Below, piece by piece: positions 1-7,099 of a stretch of 16,825 bases of DNA (position 1 is its first letter; every line of letters starts with the position of its first letter). The DNA lies in the NCBI GenBank assembly GCA_014381035.1, contig JACMIS010000702.1, positions 1-16,825 on the forward strand, in the 5' to 3' direction. Source of the stretch: Armatimonadota bacterium (GTDB taxonomy: Bacteria; Armatimonadota; Armatimonadia; Armatimonadales; Armatimonadaceae). The translations under genes were made by a program, and so were the position numbers. The notes under the pieces are model-generated. The model saw nothing but the letters and a program-made list of their open reading frames with translations. It was not told where the DNA came from and did no database searches.

Positions 1-705
1 ACCGCTCTCCTCAAACGTCTTGCTCAGATAGGTGAACTTGACATGCCCATCCATATAGATGATGTTGCCACGGTTCTTGCTGTGTCCGCTGTTCCATGTA
101 GACGGACCCGCGACCCATCTGTCGTCACCGTTGGGAGCCGGTTGATCGTACTCCTGGTAGGGACCGGCATCCGGAGTCGTCAGCGAGGTCTCCAGAATCA
201 GGAGTGCGTTCGACGGAGCGTCAACACCTGCTAACGGTTGCGGATATGCCGCGCCGTTGCCGAATACTCCGGAAAGGAACGTGTCCGGGAGCCACATCGA
301 ATAGCCGACCCGGAACCGGTTGGGACCATCCGGGGCGTAGTTACCGCCGCTGTCGCGCACAAAGTCCGCCTTTTCCGATGCCGGGTTTGAGGGGCAACGG
401 AATACGCCGTAACTCTTTATGTAGGGAAAGATCATGTTTTTCCAGGAGCGCGTGGCACCGTTTTCGAAGTCAGCGGCATTCCCATCGCCGTAACGCATCG
501 GTAATGTTTCATCGTAATCCTGCGAATATTGCATGATTCCAGTGCCGATCTGTTTCTGATTGTTCAAGCACGCGGTCTGTCGCGCTTTCTCTCTCGCTCT
601 TGAAAAAACAGGAAACAGGATCGCGGCGAGGATAGCGATAATTGCTATCACAACAAGCAATTCGATGAGCGTGAACGCTTTTTTGCTACAGGTCTTCGTT
701 GTCAT
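1..705 (-). CDS. DUF1559 pilin-like secreted protein, cut by left edge
   Basis: The frame is open for 235 codons from ATG at 703-705 and runs off position 1, so the C-terminus is missing. The N-terminus is a type IV prepilin leader: short basic segment (KTCSKKA), processing site before FTLIELLVV with Glu at mature position 5, then a hydrophobic helix ending [21 protein letters not shown]. Near the edge it has [12 protein letters not shown], the DUF1559 'H-X9-DG' region, here with 10 rather than 9 residues between His and Asp-Gly. Such proteins are predicted to be handled by prepilin peptidase and displayed as pseudopilins; their function is mostly unknown. It starts 40 bp after the LacI-type gene on the same strand and is probably co-transcribed with it. 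The upstream sequence has only a weak purine stretch (AAGAAAG) as ribosome-binding site. Family confident, role unknown. Confidence 0.9.
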   Translation of the reverse strand, partial: MTTKTCSKKAFTLIELLVVIAIIAILAAILFPVFSRAREKARQTACLNNQKQIGTGIMQYSQDYDETLPMRYGDGNAADFENGATRSWKNMIFPYIKSYGVFRCPSNPASEKADFVRDSGGNYAPDGPNRFRVGYSMWLPDTFLSGVFGNGAAYPQPLAGVDAPSNALLILETSLTTPDAGPYQEYDQPAPNGDDRWVAGPSTWNSGHSKNRGNIIYMDGHVKFTYLSKTFEESG

Positions 706-745
706 TTTATTGATTCTTTCTTGAGTGTACGGATTTCATATCCAT

Positions 746-1813
746 CTAATGGTTGCGCGGCGGTGCGCAGGAGTCGCGCCGCAACAATGTCGGCGCAAAA
801 ATCAGTTCGGTCTCGTTAACGGCTTCGCCGCGTACCGAAGCGATCAGCAGTTCGGCGGCGCGTCCAGCAATAGTGTCTATCGGCTGACGCACCGAGGTCA
901 GTCGTGGCACGCACCCCTGCTCCCCGACCGCTTTCGTGCCGTCGAAACCGACTACGGAAATATCGTCGGGAACATGCAGGTTGCATTCGCGGCGTAGCGT
1001 TTCCATCACTCCCACCGCGACATCGTCGCTCCACGCAAAGATCGCCGTCGGACGCTGAGATAGCGGCAGTTCGCAAAGTAGACGCACAAGTCCGCTATAG
1101 TCGCCGCCGCCGTAATTGACCTGGACGCGGGGGTACGTGTCGGATGGTAAGCCCGCGTTGGAGAGCGCGTGGGAGAAACCGATGCGCCGATCTTCCGCCG
1201 CCACCGAGCCTTCGGGACCGGCGACAAACAGAATCCGCTGATGTCCCAGAGAAAGAAGATGCTCGGCGGCAAGCCGCCCCCCGAATTGGTTGTCGGTGTC
1301 GACGAACCACGCACCGTCCGCGCTACCTTCGCGAGCGAAGAGTAAAACGAAAGGGTGCCCGCGTTTTGCCAGCGACGCGGCAAGCGGATCGTCGCGGTCG
1401 CGCAGAAGCAAACACCCGTCGGAACGTCCGTCGGTCAGGGCGCGGGTTTCGGCGTCCGGGTCGGCTATCTGTTTGGTATGGAGCATCAGGTCAAAGTTTT
1501 GCGTGTTGACCGCTTCGACAACACCGTGCAACAGTTCGTTCATGAAACCGGAACCACCGCGAAACACATGCGGCGATTGCATTACCAGCGTGATCGTGTC
1601 CGTCGAGCAACGGGTCAGAGCGCGAGCGAGCGCGTTCGGGTGGTAGCCGAGTTCGTTCGCAGTCGCTAACACGCGCTGGCGCGTCGAATCGCTGATCTTG
1701 ACATGGGTCGTCTCGCGATCATTGAGCACATACGACACCGTCACCTTGGAAACCCCGGTACGTTGCGCGATGTCCGCGAGCGTCACTCTGCCATGTAATC
1801 GTTCTTTTCGCAT
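746..1813 (-). CDS. LacI-family transcriptional regulator
   Basis: 355 aa, the normal length of a LacI/GalR repressor. Residues about 10-31 (VTLADIAQRTGVSKVTVSYVLN) form the N-terminal helix-turn-helix, followed by the hinge-helix region LGYHPNALARAL and a periplasmic-binding-protein-like sensor domain (DGCLLLRDRDDP, GHQRILFVAGPEGS, IFAWSDDVAVGVMETL, PDDISVVGFDG, LTSVRQPIDTIAGRAAELL). It should bind a palindromic operator as a dimer and respond to a small ligand, often a sugar; the ligand cannot be read from the sequence. It lies 21 bp after the lipoprotein gene and 40 bp before the DUF1559 gene, all on the minus strand. No Shine-Dalgarno sequence precedes the ATG, so translation may depend on coupling to the lipoprotein gene. 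A palindrome in the operon leader (2062-2079) is a plausible autoregulatory site. No sugar transporter or hydrolase accompanies it in the window. Confidence 0.93.
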   Translation of the reverse strand: MRKERLHGRVTLADIAQRTGVSKVTVSYVLNDRETTHVKISDSTRQRVLATANELGYHPNALARALTRCSTDTITLVMQSPHVFRGGSGFMNELLHGVVEAVNTQNFDLMLHTKQIADPDAETRALTDGRSDGCLLLRDRDDPLAASLAKRGHPFVLLFAREGSADGAWFVDTDNQFGGRLAAEHLLSLGHQRILFVAGPEGSVAAEDRRIGFSHALSNAGLPSDTYPRVQVNYGGGDYSGLVRLLCELPLSQRPTAIFAWSDDVAVGVMETLRRECNLHVPDDISVVGFDGTKAVGEQGCVPRLTSVRQPIDTIAGRAAELLIASVRGEAVNETELIFAPTLLRRDSCAPPRNH

Positions 1814-1834
1814 CCGAATAGGCTTTCGTTTGGG

Positions 1835-2023
1835 TTACTTCGGTGGTCCGACCTGCACTTCCGGCGGCACCGTCCGGGTCACATTCGACTTCGCGCCCGG
1901 TTGGGAGGGTGCGGCGGGTGGTGTCGGTGCGTCTGACTTGGACTTGCAACCGGCAAGCGGTATCACAAACGCCAACGTGCCACAAAAATATAGGTAGAAA
2001 AACAGTGTTACAAAACGCCTCAT
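1835..2023 (-). CDS. Small Pro-rich lipoprotein
   Basis: 62 aa. It has a basic start (MRR), a hydrophobic stretch (FVTLFFYLYFCGTLAFVIP) and a lipobox L23-A24-G25-C26, so signal peptidase II should leave a mature lipoprotein of about 37 residues. The mature part is low-complexity and rich in Pro, Ala, Ser and Lys, and ends VQVGPPK; no domain is recognised. The start is supported by a strong Shine-Dalgarno AGGAAGG at 2030-2036. It is the first gene after a near-consensus promoter and is followed 21 bp later by the LacI-type regulator, then the pilin-like gene. The lipobox, ribosome-binding site and promoter together make it a real gene despite its size. It may be an envelope partner of the pilin-like protein, but that rests on position alone. 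Confidence 0.8.
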   Translation of the reverse strand: MRRFVTLFFYLYFCGTLAFVIPLAGCKSKSDAPTPPAAPSQPGAKSNVTRTVPPEVQVGPPK

Positions 2024-2061
2024 CGCGAACCTTCCTGAACTCGAATACGCCCTCCCGGTCT

Positions 2062-2079
2062 ACATTAACCGGTAAACGT
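2062..2079. promoter_or_regulatory. Candidate LacI-type operator in operon leader
   Basis: An imperfect palindrome centred on ACCGGT with its axis between 2070 and 2071; the core is TTAACCGGTAAA (2065-2076) and 7 of 9 base pairs across 18 bp are symmetric. LacI-family operators are typically palindromes of this size with a central CG. It lies about 10-25 nt downstream of the expected transcription start of the operon that encodes a LacI-type protein, a usual place for an autorepression site. Binding is inferred. Confidence 0.45.
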
Positions 2080-2092
2080 CCCGAGTGATTAG

Positions 2093-2121
2093 ATTATGCC
2101 ACGCCCACATCGTGTTGTCAA
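2093..2121 (-). promoter_or_regulatory. Sigma-70-type promoter of lipoprotein-LacI-pilin operon
   Basis: On the minus strand there is a perfect -35 TTGACA (2116-2121), a 17-nt spacer and -10 CATAAT (2093-2098). Transcription should start near 2086 and give a leader of about 60 nt before the lipoprotein ATG. It is the best promoter match in the window. Confidence 0.8.
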
Positions 2122-2164
2122 GGAAGGTCAGGGAAATTCGTCGTTGGAAAATCTCTGGAAGGTC

Positions 2165-2193
2165 TTGCCGTCCGAAACGGAAGCGGCTATAAT
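2165..2193 (+). promoter_or_regulatory. Promoter of tRNA-His
   Basis: -35 TTGCCG (2165-2170), exactly 17 nt, then a perfect -10 TATAAT (2188-2193). The expected start near 2200 leaves about 12 nt of 5' leader before the tRNA. Both hexamers and the spacing are identical to those of the csoR promoter. Confidence 0.82.
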
Positions 2194-2211
2194 GGAAAGT
2201 GAAACGTTTGC

Positions 2212-2286
2212 GGAGAGTGTAGCTCAGTTGGTTAGAGCGTCGGGTTGTGGTCCCGAAGGTCGCGGGTTCAATCCCCGTCATTCTCC
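2212..2286 (+). tRNA. tRNA-His (anticodon GTG)
   Basis: A full cloverleaf folds. Acceptor stem GAGAGTG (2213-2219) pairs with CATTCTC (2279-2285) with one G-U pair; D stem GCTC/GAGC; anticodon stem TCGGG/CCCGA with loop TTGTGGT and anticodon GTG at 2247-2249; variable loop AGGTC; T stem GCGGG/CCCGT with loop TTCAATC. The encoded G at 2212 opposite C73 at 2286 is the G-1:C73 pair specific to bacterial tRNA-His, which confirms identity. CCA is not encoded (CTTG follows position 73), so a CCA-adding enzyme is needed. No convincing terminator follows; a 6-bp GCGA-loop hairpin at 2336-2351 lies too far from the T-run at 2367-2372. Confidence 0.97.
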
Positions 2287-2405
2287 CTTGAAACTATAGA
2301 AGATCGGATCGGTGCCGGGACCGTGTACACTGCAACAACTGGCGACAGTTGAAGGGTTATGCGGTCTTTTTTCTTGCCGCCCCATCACAAGCAACAGCGT
2401 CGGAA

Positions 2406-3866
2406 TCAGTTTATCGAGGCGGAGGTTTCGTCCACCCTTGCTGCGGGACCGTCAATCATTGCTGCGGTGCGATCATCTTCCTGACGCAGGATTCGCAGAA
2501 ACGCCGACACGACATGCGGGTCGAAGTGGCTCCCCATGTGCTTTTGCAGGTACAGCATCGTTTCGTTGCGCGACCAGGCTCTGCGATAGGCACGATCCGT
2601 GGTCAGAGCATCGTACACGTCGGTAACGGCGAGGATTCGTGCCCCTATCGGAATCTCCTCCCCTTTCAACCCGTCCGGGTACCCTGTGCCGTCATATCGT
2701 TCGTGATGGGAGCGCACGACATCCACGACCGGAAAAGGGAACCGCACCGGTTCCAGGATCTTCGCCCCGATCACGGTGTGCGTCTTCATCTTCTCGAACT
2801 CCTCGGGCGTCAGTTTGCCCGGCTTGCAGAGAATGCTTTCCGGAATGGCGATCTTACCGATGTCATGGAGAAGCGCGCCGTACTCCACCGCCTTCAGATC
2901 CATACCGGATAACTCCATCTCGCGGGCAAGATCCATCGCGTAATTTTTCACCCGCTGAATATGTTCCTGCGTATAACGATCCTTGGCATCAATCGCCAGT
3001 GCGAAGGATTCCACAGTGGCGGTATACAAACCGCGTAACTCCTCACGCCCCCGCTCCAACTCGGCGATGTAGTGACGATAGTTCACGTCCCGGTCCCGGT
3101 GGTACCGCGCCGAATAATAGATCAGGAATGGTACCGGAAGTACGAGAGTCATCAGAGCCAACGCCAGATGCCAGTACATTAGCGCGTAGGGCAACATAAC
3201 ATAGATCAGTGCGGCGGCAGCAGCACCGGCGACATAGCCGGGAAACATCCAGAAATAGTTGTCCCGCCATAGATCCCTGGTTTCCTGCCACGAAGCGGTG
3301 CGCGAAGTCAGGCTGATCGCCAGCGCGACCAGGACAGTGTTGACGAGAAAGTAGATGGCTCCGGCACCGAGGGTCGCGAACGCCTGCAGGATCGCCGATA
3401 CTCCGGTGACATGCAGGACTGGAGGAAAGGGTTGTCCGGGATGTGCGGCACCGGCGATCATCAATAGCGGGCACGCGGCAAGGACCGCCAACACCACGGC
3501 ACCGATGCTAAACAGTATCTGAACCGGGAAAGAACGTTTCGGATACATCGTACCGACCAACGCCGTTACTAATCCGGCAAGGCAACCGACAAAAGGACCG
3601 AAAGCCAGTAGCAGGAGAAATGTCGGTACCAGACCGAGAGAGATCGTGGAGTTCTGTACGCTGTTTTCATTGGCACGCTGGAAGCCGACGACCGGTACTC
3701 TGAGCAGCGACGCTCCGGCAGACAAAAGTAAGCCGGGAATGACCACCATCCAATCGTGCAACGGGATCGGGTACCAGACGGCGCAAAGGGCAAGTGCGGA
3801 ACCACCCGCCAGTATAACCGAGACGATATAGGCTTGCGCCAATTTCGGGAAACTTTGCATGCTCAT
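2406..3866 (-). CDS. Membrane-anchored HD-GYP phosphodiesterase
   Basis: 486 aa. Residues 1 to about 250 contain roughly seven or eight hydrophobic segments and form an integral-membrane sensor or anchor region; a short charged coil (255-285) leads to a C-terminal HD-GYP domain (about 285-465). Conserved residues are present: H334-D335 (HDIGK), H363, H387-H388 (SHHERYDG), G395-Y396-P397 and D416 (VTDVYDAL). HD-GYP proteins hydrolyse cyclic-di-GMP, some related cyclic dinucleotides, at a di- or trinuclear metal site, so this is probably an active enzyme lowering c-di-GMP at the inner face of the membrane. The membrane part is not a sensor domain I can name. It is a single gene with no ribosome-binding site before ATG 3866; a second ATG lies two codons on. 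The cyclic dinucleotide used and the signal sensed are unknown. Confidence 0.92.
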   Translation of the reverse strand: MSMQSFPKLAQAYIVSVILAGGSALALCAVWYPIPLHDWMVVIPGLLLSAGASLLRVPVVGFQRANENSVQNSTISLGLVPTFLLLLAFGPFVGCLAGLVTALVGTMYPKRSFPVQILFSIGAVVLAVLAACPLLMIAGAAHPGQPFPPVLHVTGVSAILQAFATLGAGAIYFLVNTVLVALAISLTSRTASWQETRDLWRDNYFWMFPGYVAGAAAAALIYVMLPYALMYWHLALALMTLVLPVPFLIYYSARYHRDRDVNYRHYIAELERGREELRGLYTATVESFALAIDAKDRYTQEHIQRVKNYAMDLAREMELSGMDLKAVEYGALLHDIGKIAIPESILCKPGKLTPEEFEKMKTHTVIGAKILEPVRFPFPVVDVVRSHHERYDGTGYPDGLKGEEIPIGARILAVTDVYDALTTDRAYRRAWSRNETMLYLQKHMGSHFDPHVVSAFLRILRQEDDRTAAMIDGPAARVDETSASIN

Positions 3867-3934
3867 AAATGGGACCCGTTCGCAGTGCCAACTTCGCGAT
3901 TGTGTACATAGGGTATCGCATTTTTAGTGCCGTG

Positions 3935-3971
3935 AAAAAAGAAAAAAGTGGCGCACGGTAAAGTGCGCCAC
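3935..3971 (-). terminator. Strong intrinsic terminator after the stalk-domain gene
   Basis: A perfect 9-bp stem GTGGCGCAC (3963-3971 read on minus) and GTGCGCCAC (3948-3956) with a 6-nt loop is followed on the minus strand by a T-rich run TTTTTTCTTTTTT (3935-3947). It lies 28 nt past the stop codon at 3999. This is a textbook Rho-independent terminator reading minus; the plus strand lacks the T-run. Confidence 0.93.
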
Positions 3972-3998
3972 CTGCTCAACATCGGTAAAGATACGGGG

Positions 3999-5708
3999 TC
4001 AGTTTTTCGATGTGATCGAAAGCCGACCGGTCACCGGATCATACTGGACGTTAACATCGAGGGCTTTGCCGACGAAATTGAGCGGAACCACGGTTCGTCC
4101 CCGGTCCAGTACAGCGGCCCGATCCATCGAAACCTTCGCACCGTTCACCGTCGCGGATTTACTGCCGACGCCGATCACGATCTCGCGGTTGCTATTGGTA
4201 GCCCGCATGGTTTTCGTCTGGTTCGACCACGAAACACGCCCGCCTGTATGCTCGAAGATCTGTCGGAACGGAGCGACGGGCATTCCCGCCTCAACGTGGG
4301 GCGCGACATCGAACGCGATCCGCTCGCCGTCGAACGCCACCTGAATCGGCTTCATCGCGTCGGTGCGACGCGCCGTTTTCGCCTTGGGAACGGAAACGCT
4401 AGTGCGCGGGTTTGTTGCAACCGGCTTCGCGACGACCACGGTCGGTGCGGCGAGACTGACAACGGCTTTCGGGGTCGGCGTCGCGGATGCCACTCGCATC
4501 GGAGTAGCGACGATGTTCGCGGGGCGCGAAAGACGCGGCGTCGAGGAGGACATCTTCGGTGCGGCTATTTCGATGCTCGCCAGTTGCTCGATGCCCAGAT
4601 CCATCGCGTCGGGAACCGAACCGGTCGCGACGGATAAGGTCGGTTCACTGGCAACGGAGGGTACCGCGTTAGTAGAAACGGTTGGGATTTTTGGCGTCGC
4701 GAATCTGGCCACCGGCGCGGGCGTAAATGCCGGCAGTTTCGGCGTCGCGGAAACAGGCGCGGCGGATTGCGCGGCGGAAGCAGACGCTTCTGTCGCCGAC
4801 AGCCCGAGCGAATCACCTGCATGGAGCGACGGCATCGCGCTTTCGGTAATTCGGGCATCGCCCTTCGGCGCGGCGATCACGGTTCCGACAGTGTTCGGCA
4901 GCGGGATCATCAGCGGTTTGGCGACGGTCGCTCCGGGAGTCGTCTTCCGGGCACTCTTAGCGGCGGAAAGGTCCGGGATTTCGCTCATGCGCACCGTGTT
5001 GCCGCCGGGGTTGTTTACATAAACCGTGATCGTGCGCGTCGTGGTTGCGTTGGCGGAATCCAGGTAGCCGCTTGCGGTGATGGTGTGCACGCCGTTCGTC
5101 TCGTTGGTTGTATCCCATACGAACGTGTAAGGCGGGTAGTTGTTCAGAGCCTTGAACTTGTCGTCTACGTAGAACGACACATACGGGTTCTGTCCGTTGC
5201 GGGACTTCGCGTCCACGAGTAGTTCGACGGTGCCGACAATCTTTTTGCCGTTGCCGGGGCTGACGAAACGGACTTCGGGACCGCCCCATGCCGCTTCACC
5301 CGCCGCCTCGTCGGAACCGGCGACGACATTCACTTTCGCCGACGATACATCGCCCTCGGCGTTCAGGACTTTGACAACAATAGTGTGCGCCCCGGCGGAA
5401 AGGGTGGATCCGTCTACCAGGAAGGACAGCACGGAAGCGCGGCGCGGCGCGTCCAGATCGCGCCGCACCCAGCGCACGCCGTCTACCCAGAGTTCCGCCG
5501 TCACGACCGGGGAGTTGGTCAGTGTTTTGAAGCGAACATCCAGATTGAATTTGTTTGCACCGAGTTTTTCATTCGGTTTCGGTGTCAGCACGGTCATCGT
5601 GGCGGCAGGTGTCTGCGCGTAGGCGGCAGACATCGGCACCACGATTGCGGTGAGTAGCGGCAGTGCCGCGACGTAGGTGGCCCTCATGAGCCGATTAGCG
5701 AGTTTCAT
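3999..5708 (-). CDS. Secreted Ig-like / copper-amine-oxidase-N (stalk) domain protein
   Basis: 569 aa from ATG 5708, chosen because AGGGGGA (5718-5724) lies 9 nt upstream; a TTG 24 nt earlier is in frame but less likely. Residues 1-31 are a signal peptide ending AYA before QT. Two Ig-like beta domains follow (about 36-130 and 145-235; 'AELWVDGVRW' and 'VSFYVDDKFKALNNYPPYTFVW ... NGVHTITASG' resemble bacterial Ig domains). Then comes a linker of about 220 residues rich in Ala, Pro, Ser, Thr and Val, with repeated ATPK and LPxF-type words. The last 105 residues match the copper amine oxidase N-terminal-like (stalk) domain (GMPVAPFRQIFEHTGG, SKSATVNGAKV, VVPLNFVGKAL, VQYDPVTGRLSI). In many bacteria this domain occurs on surface or cell-wall proteins without oxidase activity; no oxidase domain is present. 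A monocistronic gene with its own promoter and terminator. An export and adhesion or scaffold role is inferred. Confidence 0.85.
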   Translation of the reverse strand: MKLANRLMRATYVAALPLLTAIVVPMSAAYAQTPAATMTVLTPKPNEKLGANKFNLDVRFKTLTNSPVVTAELWVDGVRWVRRDLDAPRRASVLSFLVDGSTLSAGAHTIVVKVLNAEGDVSSAKVNVVAGSDEAAGEAAWGGPEVRFVSPGNGKKIVGTVELLVDAKSRNGQNPYVSFYVDDKFKALNNYPPYTFVWDTTNETNGVHTITASGYLDSANATTTRTITVYVNNPGGNTVRMSEIPDLSAAKSARKTTPGATVAKPLMIPLPNTVGTVIAAPKGDARITESAMPSLHAGDSLGLSATEASASAAQSAAPVSATPKLPAFTPAPVARFATPKIPTVSTNAVPSVASEPTLSVATGSVPDAMDLGIEQLASIEIAAPKMSSSTPRLSRPANIVATPMRVASATPTPKAVVSLAAPTVVVAKPVATNPRTSVSVPKAKTARRTDAMKPIQVAFDGERIAFDVAPHVEAGMPVAPFRQIFEHTGGRVSWSNQTKTMRATNSNREIVIGVGSKSATVNGAKVSMDRAAVLDRGRTVVPLNFVGKALDVNVQYDPVTGRLSITSKN

Positions 5709-5753
5709 ACGGGCAAGTCCCCCTGCTTTCAAAACGTCCGCGAGAGTGAGAGT

Positions 5754-5782
5754 GTTATAGATTTAGAGCATTGTCGCCGCAA
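5754..5782 (-). promoter_or_regulatory. Promoter of the stalk-domain gene
   Basis: On the minus strand: -35 TTGCGG (5777-5782), 17-nt spacer, -10 TATAAC (5754-5759). The predicted start near 5747 gives a leader of about 40 nt carrying the AGGGGGA ribosome-binding site. Confidence 0.65.
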
Positions 5783-6080
5783 GAGCGCGTCAACATTGTG
5801 TGCGACAAAACGGCGGCATGGCACGGACGAAAGAATCCCGGATAAAGATAACACAATGGATTTTTCTTGTCAAGCGATATACTTGTCCGCTTGAATATAT
5901 TTAAATTGGTATATGTCACCGACTCGTGTAGTAGCCGATGTCTTGATACTATCTGGGTATGCTTTCCTGCCCTGGTTTGAAGTATGAAGCAATACTTGAC
6001 ATCTTTTCTCGGGACAAACCGCGCTTCACGCGATCATTTTAGCACGCCGATCTTCCAACTCCGGCTCTCTCAAGAGTATA
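5783..6080. other. Non-coding AT-rich stretch
   Basis: No supported gene between the stalk-gene promoter and the pilin remnant. Around 5850-5930 the sequence becomes clearly AT-rich (ATATATTTAAATTGGTATAT), unlike its surroundings, and has two CTTGTC copies at about 5868 and 5890. It may hold a lost promoter of the decayed pilin gene; nothing definite is seen. Confidence 0.5.
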
Positions 6081-6088
6081 TACCACGC

Positions 6089-6388
6089 TTCCATTCTGAT
6101 CGAATTGCTCATCGTCGTCGCGATAATAGCCATCCTCGCCGCGACACTTTTTCCGGTATTCGCCCAAGCCCGCGAGAAGGCACGCCAAGCCGCCTGCCTT
6201 TCCAATCTAAAACAGATCGGCACAGGAGTGCGGATGTATACCGAAATTATAAAGATATTGGTGCAATCAGTAATCCATCCGGGGCGGCGAACCTGAATAA
6301 AGCACCGTATCCATCCCCTCAGCAGAGCAATGCAATCAACACACTTTTCTTGGATCTGCACGCTAAAGCCAGTGTCGGGAAGAAATAA
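6089..6388 (+). pseudogene. Decayed DUF1559 pilin-like gene
   Basis: In one frame (6093 to about 6241) the DNA encodes [20 protein letters not shown], then [20 protein letters not shown] and [11 protein letters not shown], the classic DUF1559 N-terminus and close to the intact gene at 1-705. In a second frame (about 6240-6388) it encodes a C-terminus ending NTLFLDLHAKASVGKK, resembling the H-X9-DG end with DG changed to DL. A normal protein has some 150 or more residues between these parts, so a large internal deletion is evident. An extra C near 6092 breaks the usual FTLIE, and no normal prepilin leader joins in frame. An ATG at 5984 opens the frame of the C-terminal half but its N-terminal sequence is unlike a leader. 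It could be an in-progress deletion or recombination scar; expression is unlikely. Confidence 0.8.
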
Positions 6389-6419
6389 CCCGGTCTCACT
6401 GAAGCAGGTAGAGTTTCAC

Positions 6420-7049
6420 TTACTTATCAAGGCTTGCGCGCCACTCGGTAAGCATGCGATGAATCAGTCGTTTCTGGTTGGCGGTGTTCATCGGCGGGAG
6501 AGTAACGGTTGTCGCGTAGCCAACGCCATCCTTGTTGGGTTTTATTTGTGGATAGTCACTCCAGGAACGGCGAAACGTCTGCCCTTCGGAACTGGCTTTC
6601 CCTGTTTTAACGTCCACGCTCCATAGAGAAAGCGTTACCTGTCGGCTGCTCGCGTCGCGAACCACTGCCAGAATCACCCTGTCTGCTTTCACTTTCTCCC
6701 CTGCTCTGACGAGGGCTTTCGTGACTTGGGCAGGAGAAGGCTCGGTAACGGGTTCAACACCTTCGTAAGAATCGGATTTATTCACAGACAGTACATTCAC
6801 CACTTCTTTTTCCGTGATGGCGCGGTACTGCGGCGCGGAAAAAAGATTGCGCAACGATTGTGCGACTGCGGCTTCCAATTCCGGGGATAGTTTTTTGTTT
6901 TCGTCGGCGGGATGCGTCATCGGAATCAGTAAAACCCGCTTTTGGGCGAAGTAAGGTTGTTTCGCACTGGTCGGTGTTTGCGCGAACGCGCTTCCTGAGA
7001 TTCCGGCAAGAAGAGCCGCCATTATTAGAGATAGATACTTTTTACGCAT
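6420..7049 (-). CDS. Secreted protein of unknown function, paralog B
   Basis: 209 aa from ATG 7049 (MRKKYLSL...). A GTG at 7103 overlapping the upstream stop codon would add 18 residues, but the ATG gives a signal peptide of the same length as the paralog, cleaved after SAFA (residue 23). It shares with the upstream gene: QPYF..KR.LL near the mature N-terminus, SLRN.FSAPQYR..TE, AD...VVR.AS..QVTL.LW.V...TGKA, and MLTEW.ASL.K at the C-terminus. The order (hydrophobic strand, long helix, 'A..ADR..LAVVRD', strand, TGK turn) recalls the CsgG/TolB-N/LpoB-like alpha/beta fold, but there is no lipobox and this is only a fold guess. It is 51 bp downstream of paralog A and likely in the same operon. 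No clear Shine-Dalgarno sequence. Confidence 0.75.
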   Translation of the reverse strand: MRKKYLSLIMAALLAGISGSAFAQTPTSAKQPYFAQKRVLLIPMTHPADENKKLSPELEAAVAQSLRNLFSAPQYRAITEKEVVNVLSVNKSDSYEGVEPVTEPSPAQVTKALVRAGEKVKADRVILAVVRDASSRQVTLSLWSVDVKTGKASSEGQTFRRSWSDYPQIKPNKDGVGYATTVTLPPMNTANQKRLIHRMLTEWRASLDK

Positions 7050-7099
7050 AATCCAGGTTCTGTTCGCTGTTGTGATGCTGTGTTTCCTCGCCGGGCGAT

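Noticed and set aside
2096..2299. Open frames on both strands running across the tRNA-His
   Set aside because: They read through a perfectly folding tRNA and its promoter; protein matches to such frames are a common annotation error.
2336..2372. CAACTG-GCGA-CAGTTG hairpin and later T-run as a tRNA terminator
   Set aside because: The 6-bp stem is followed by 15 unrelated nt before the T-run, so it does not meet the intrinsic-terminator pattern.
4363..5022. A 219-codon open frame on the plus strand opposite the stalk-domain gene
   Set aside because: The Ala/Val/Gly-rich translation mirrors the linker of the real minus-strand gene, which has a signal peptide, domains, promoter and terminator.
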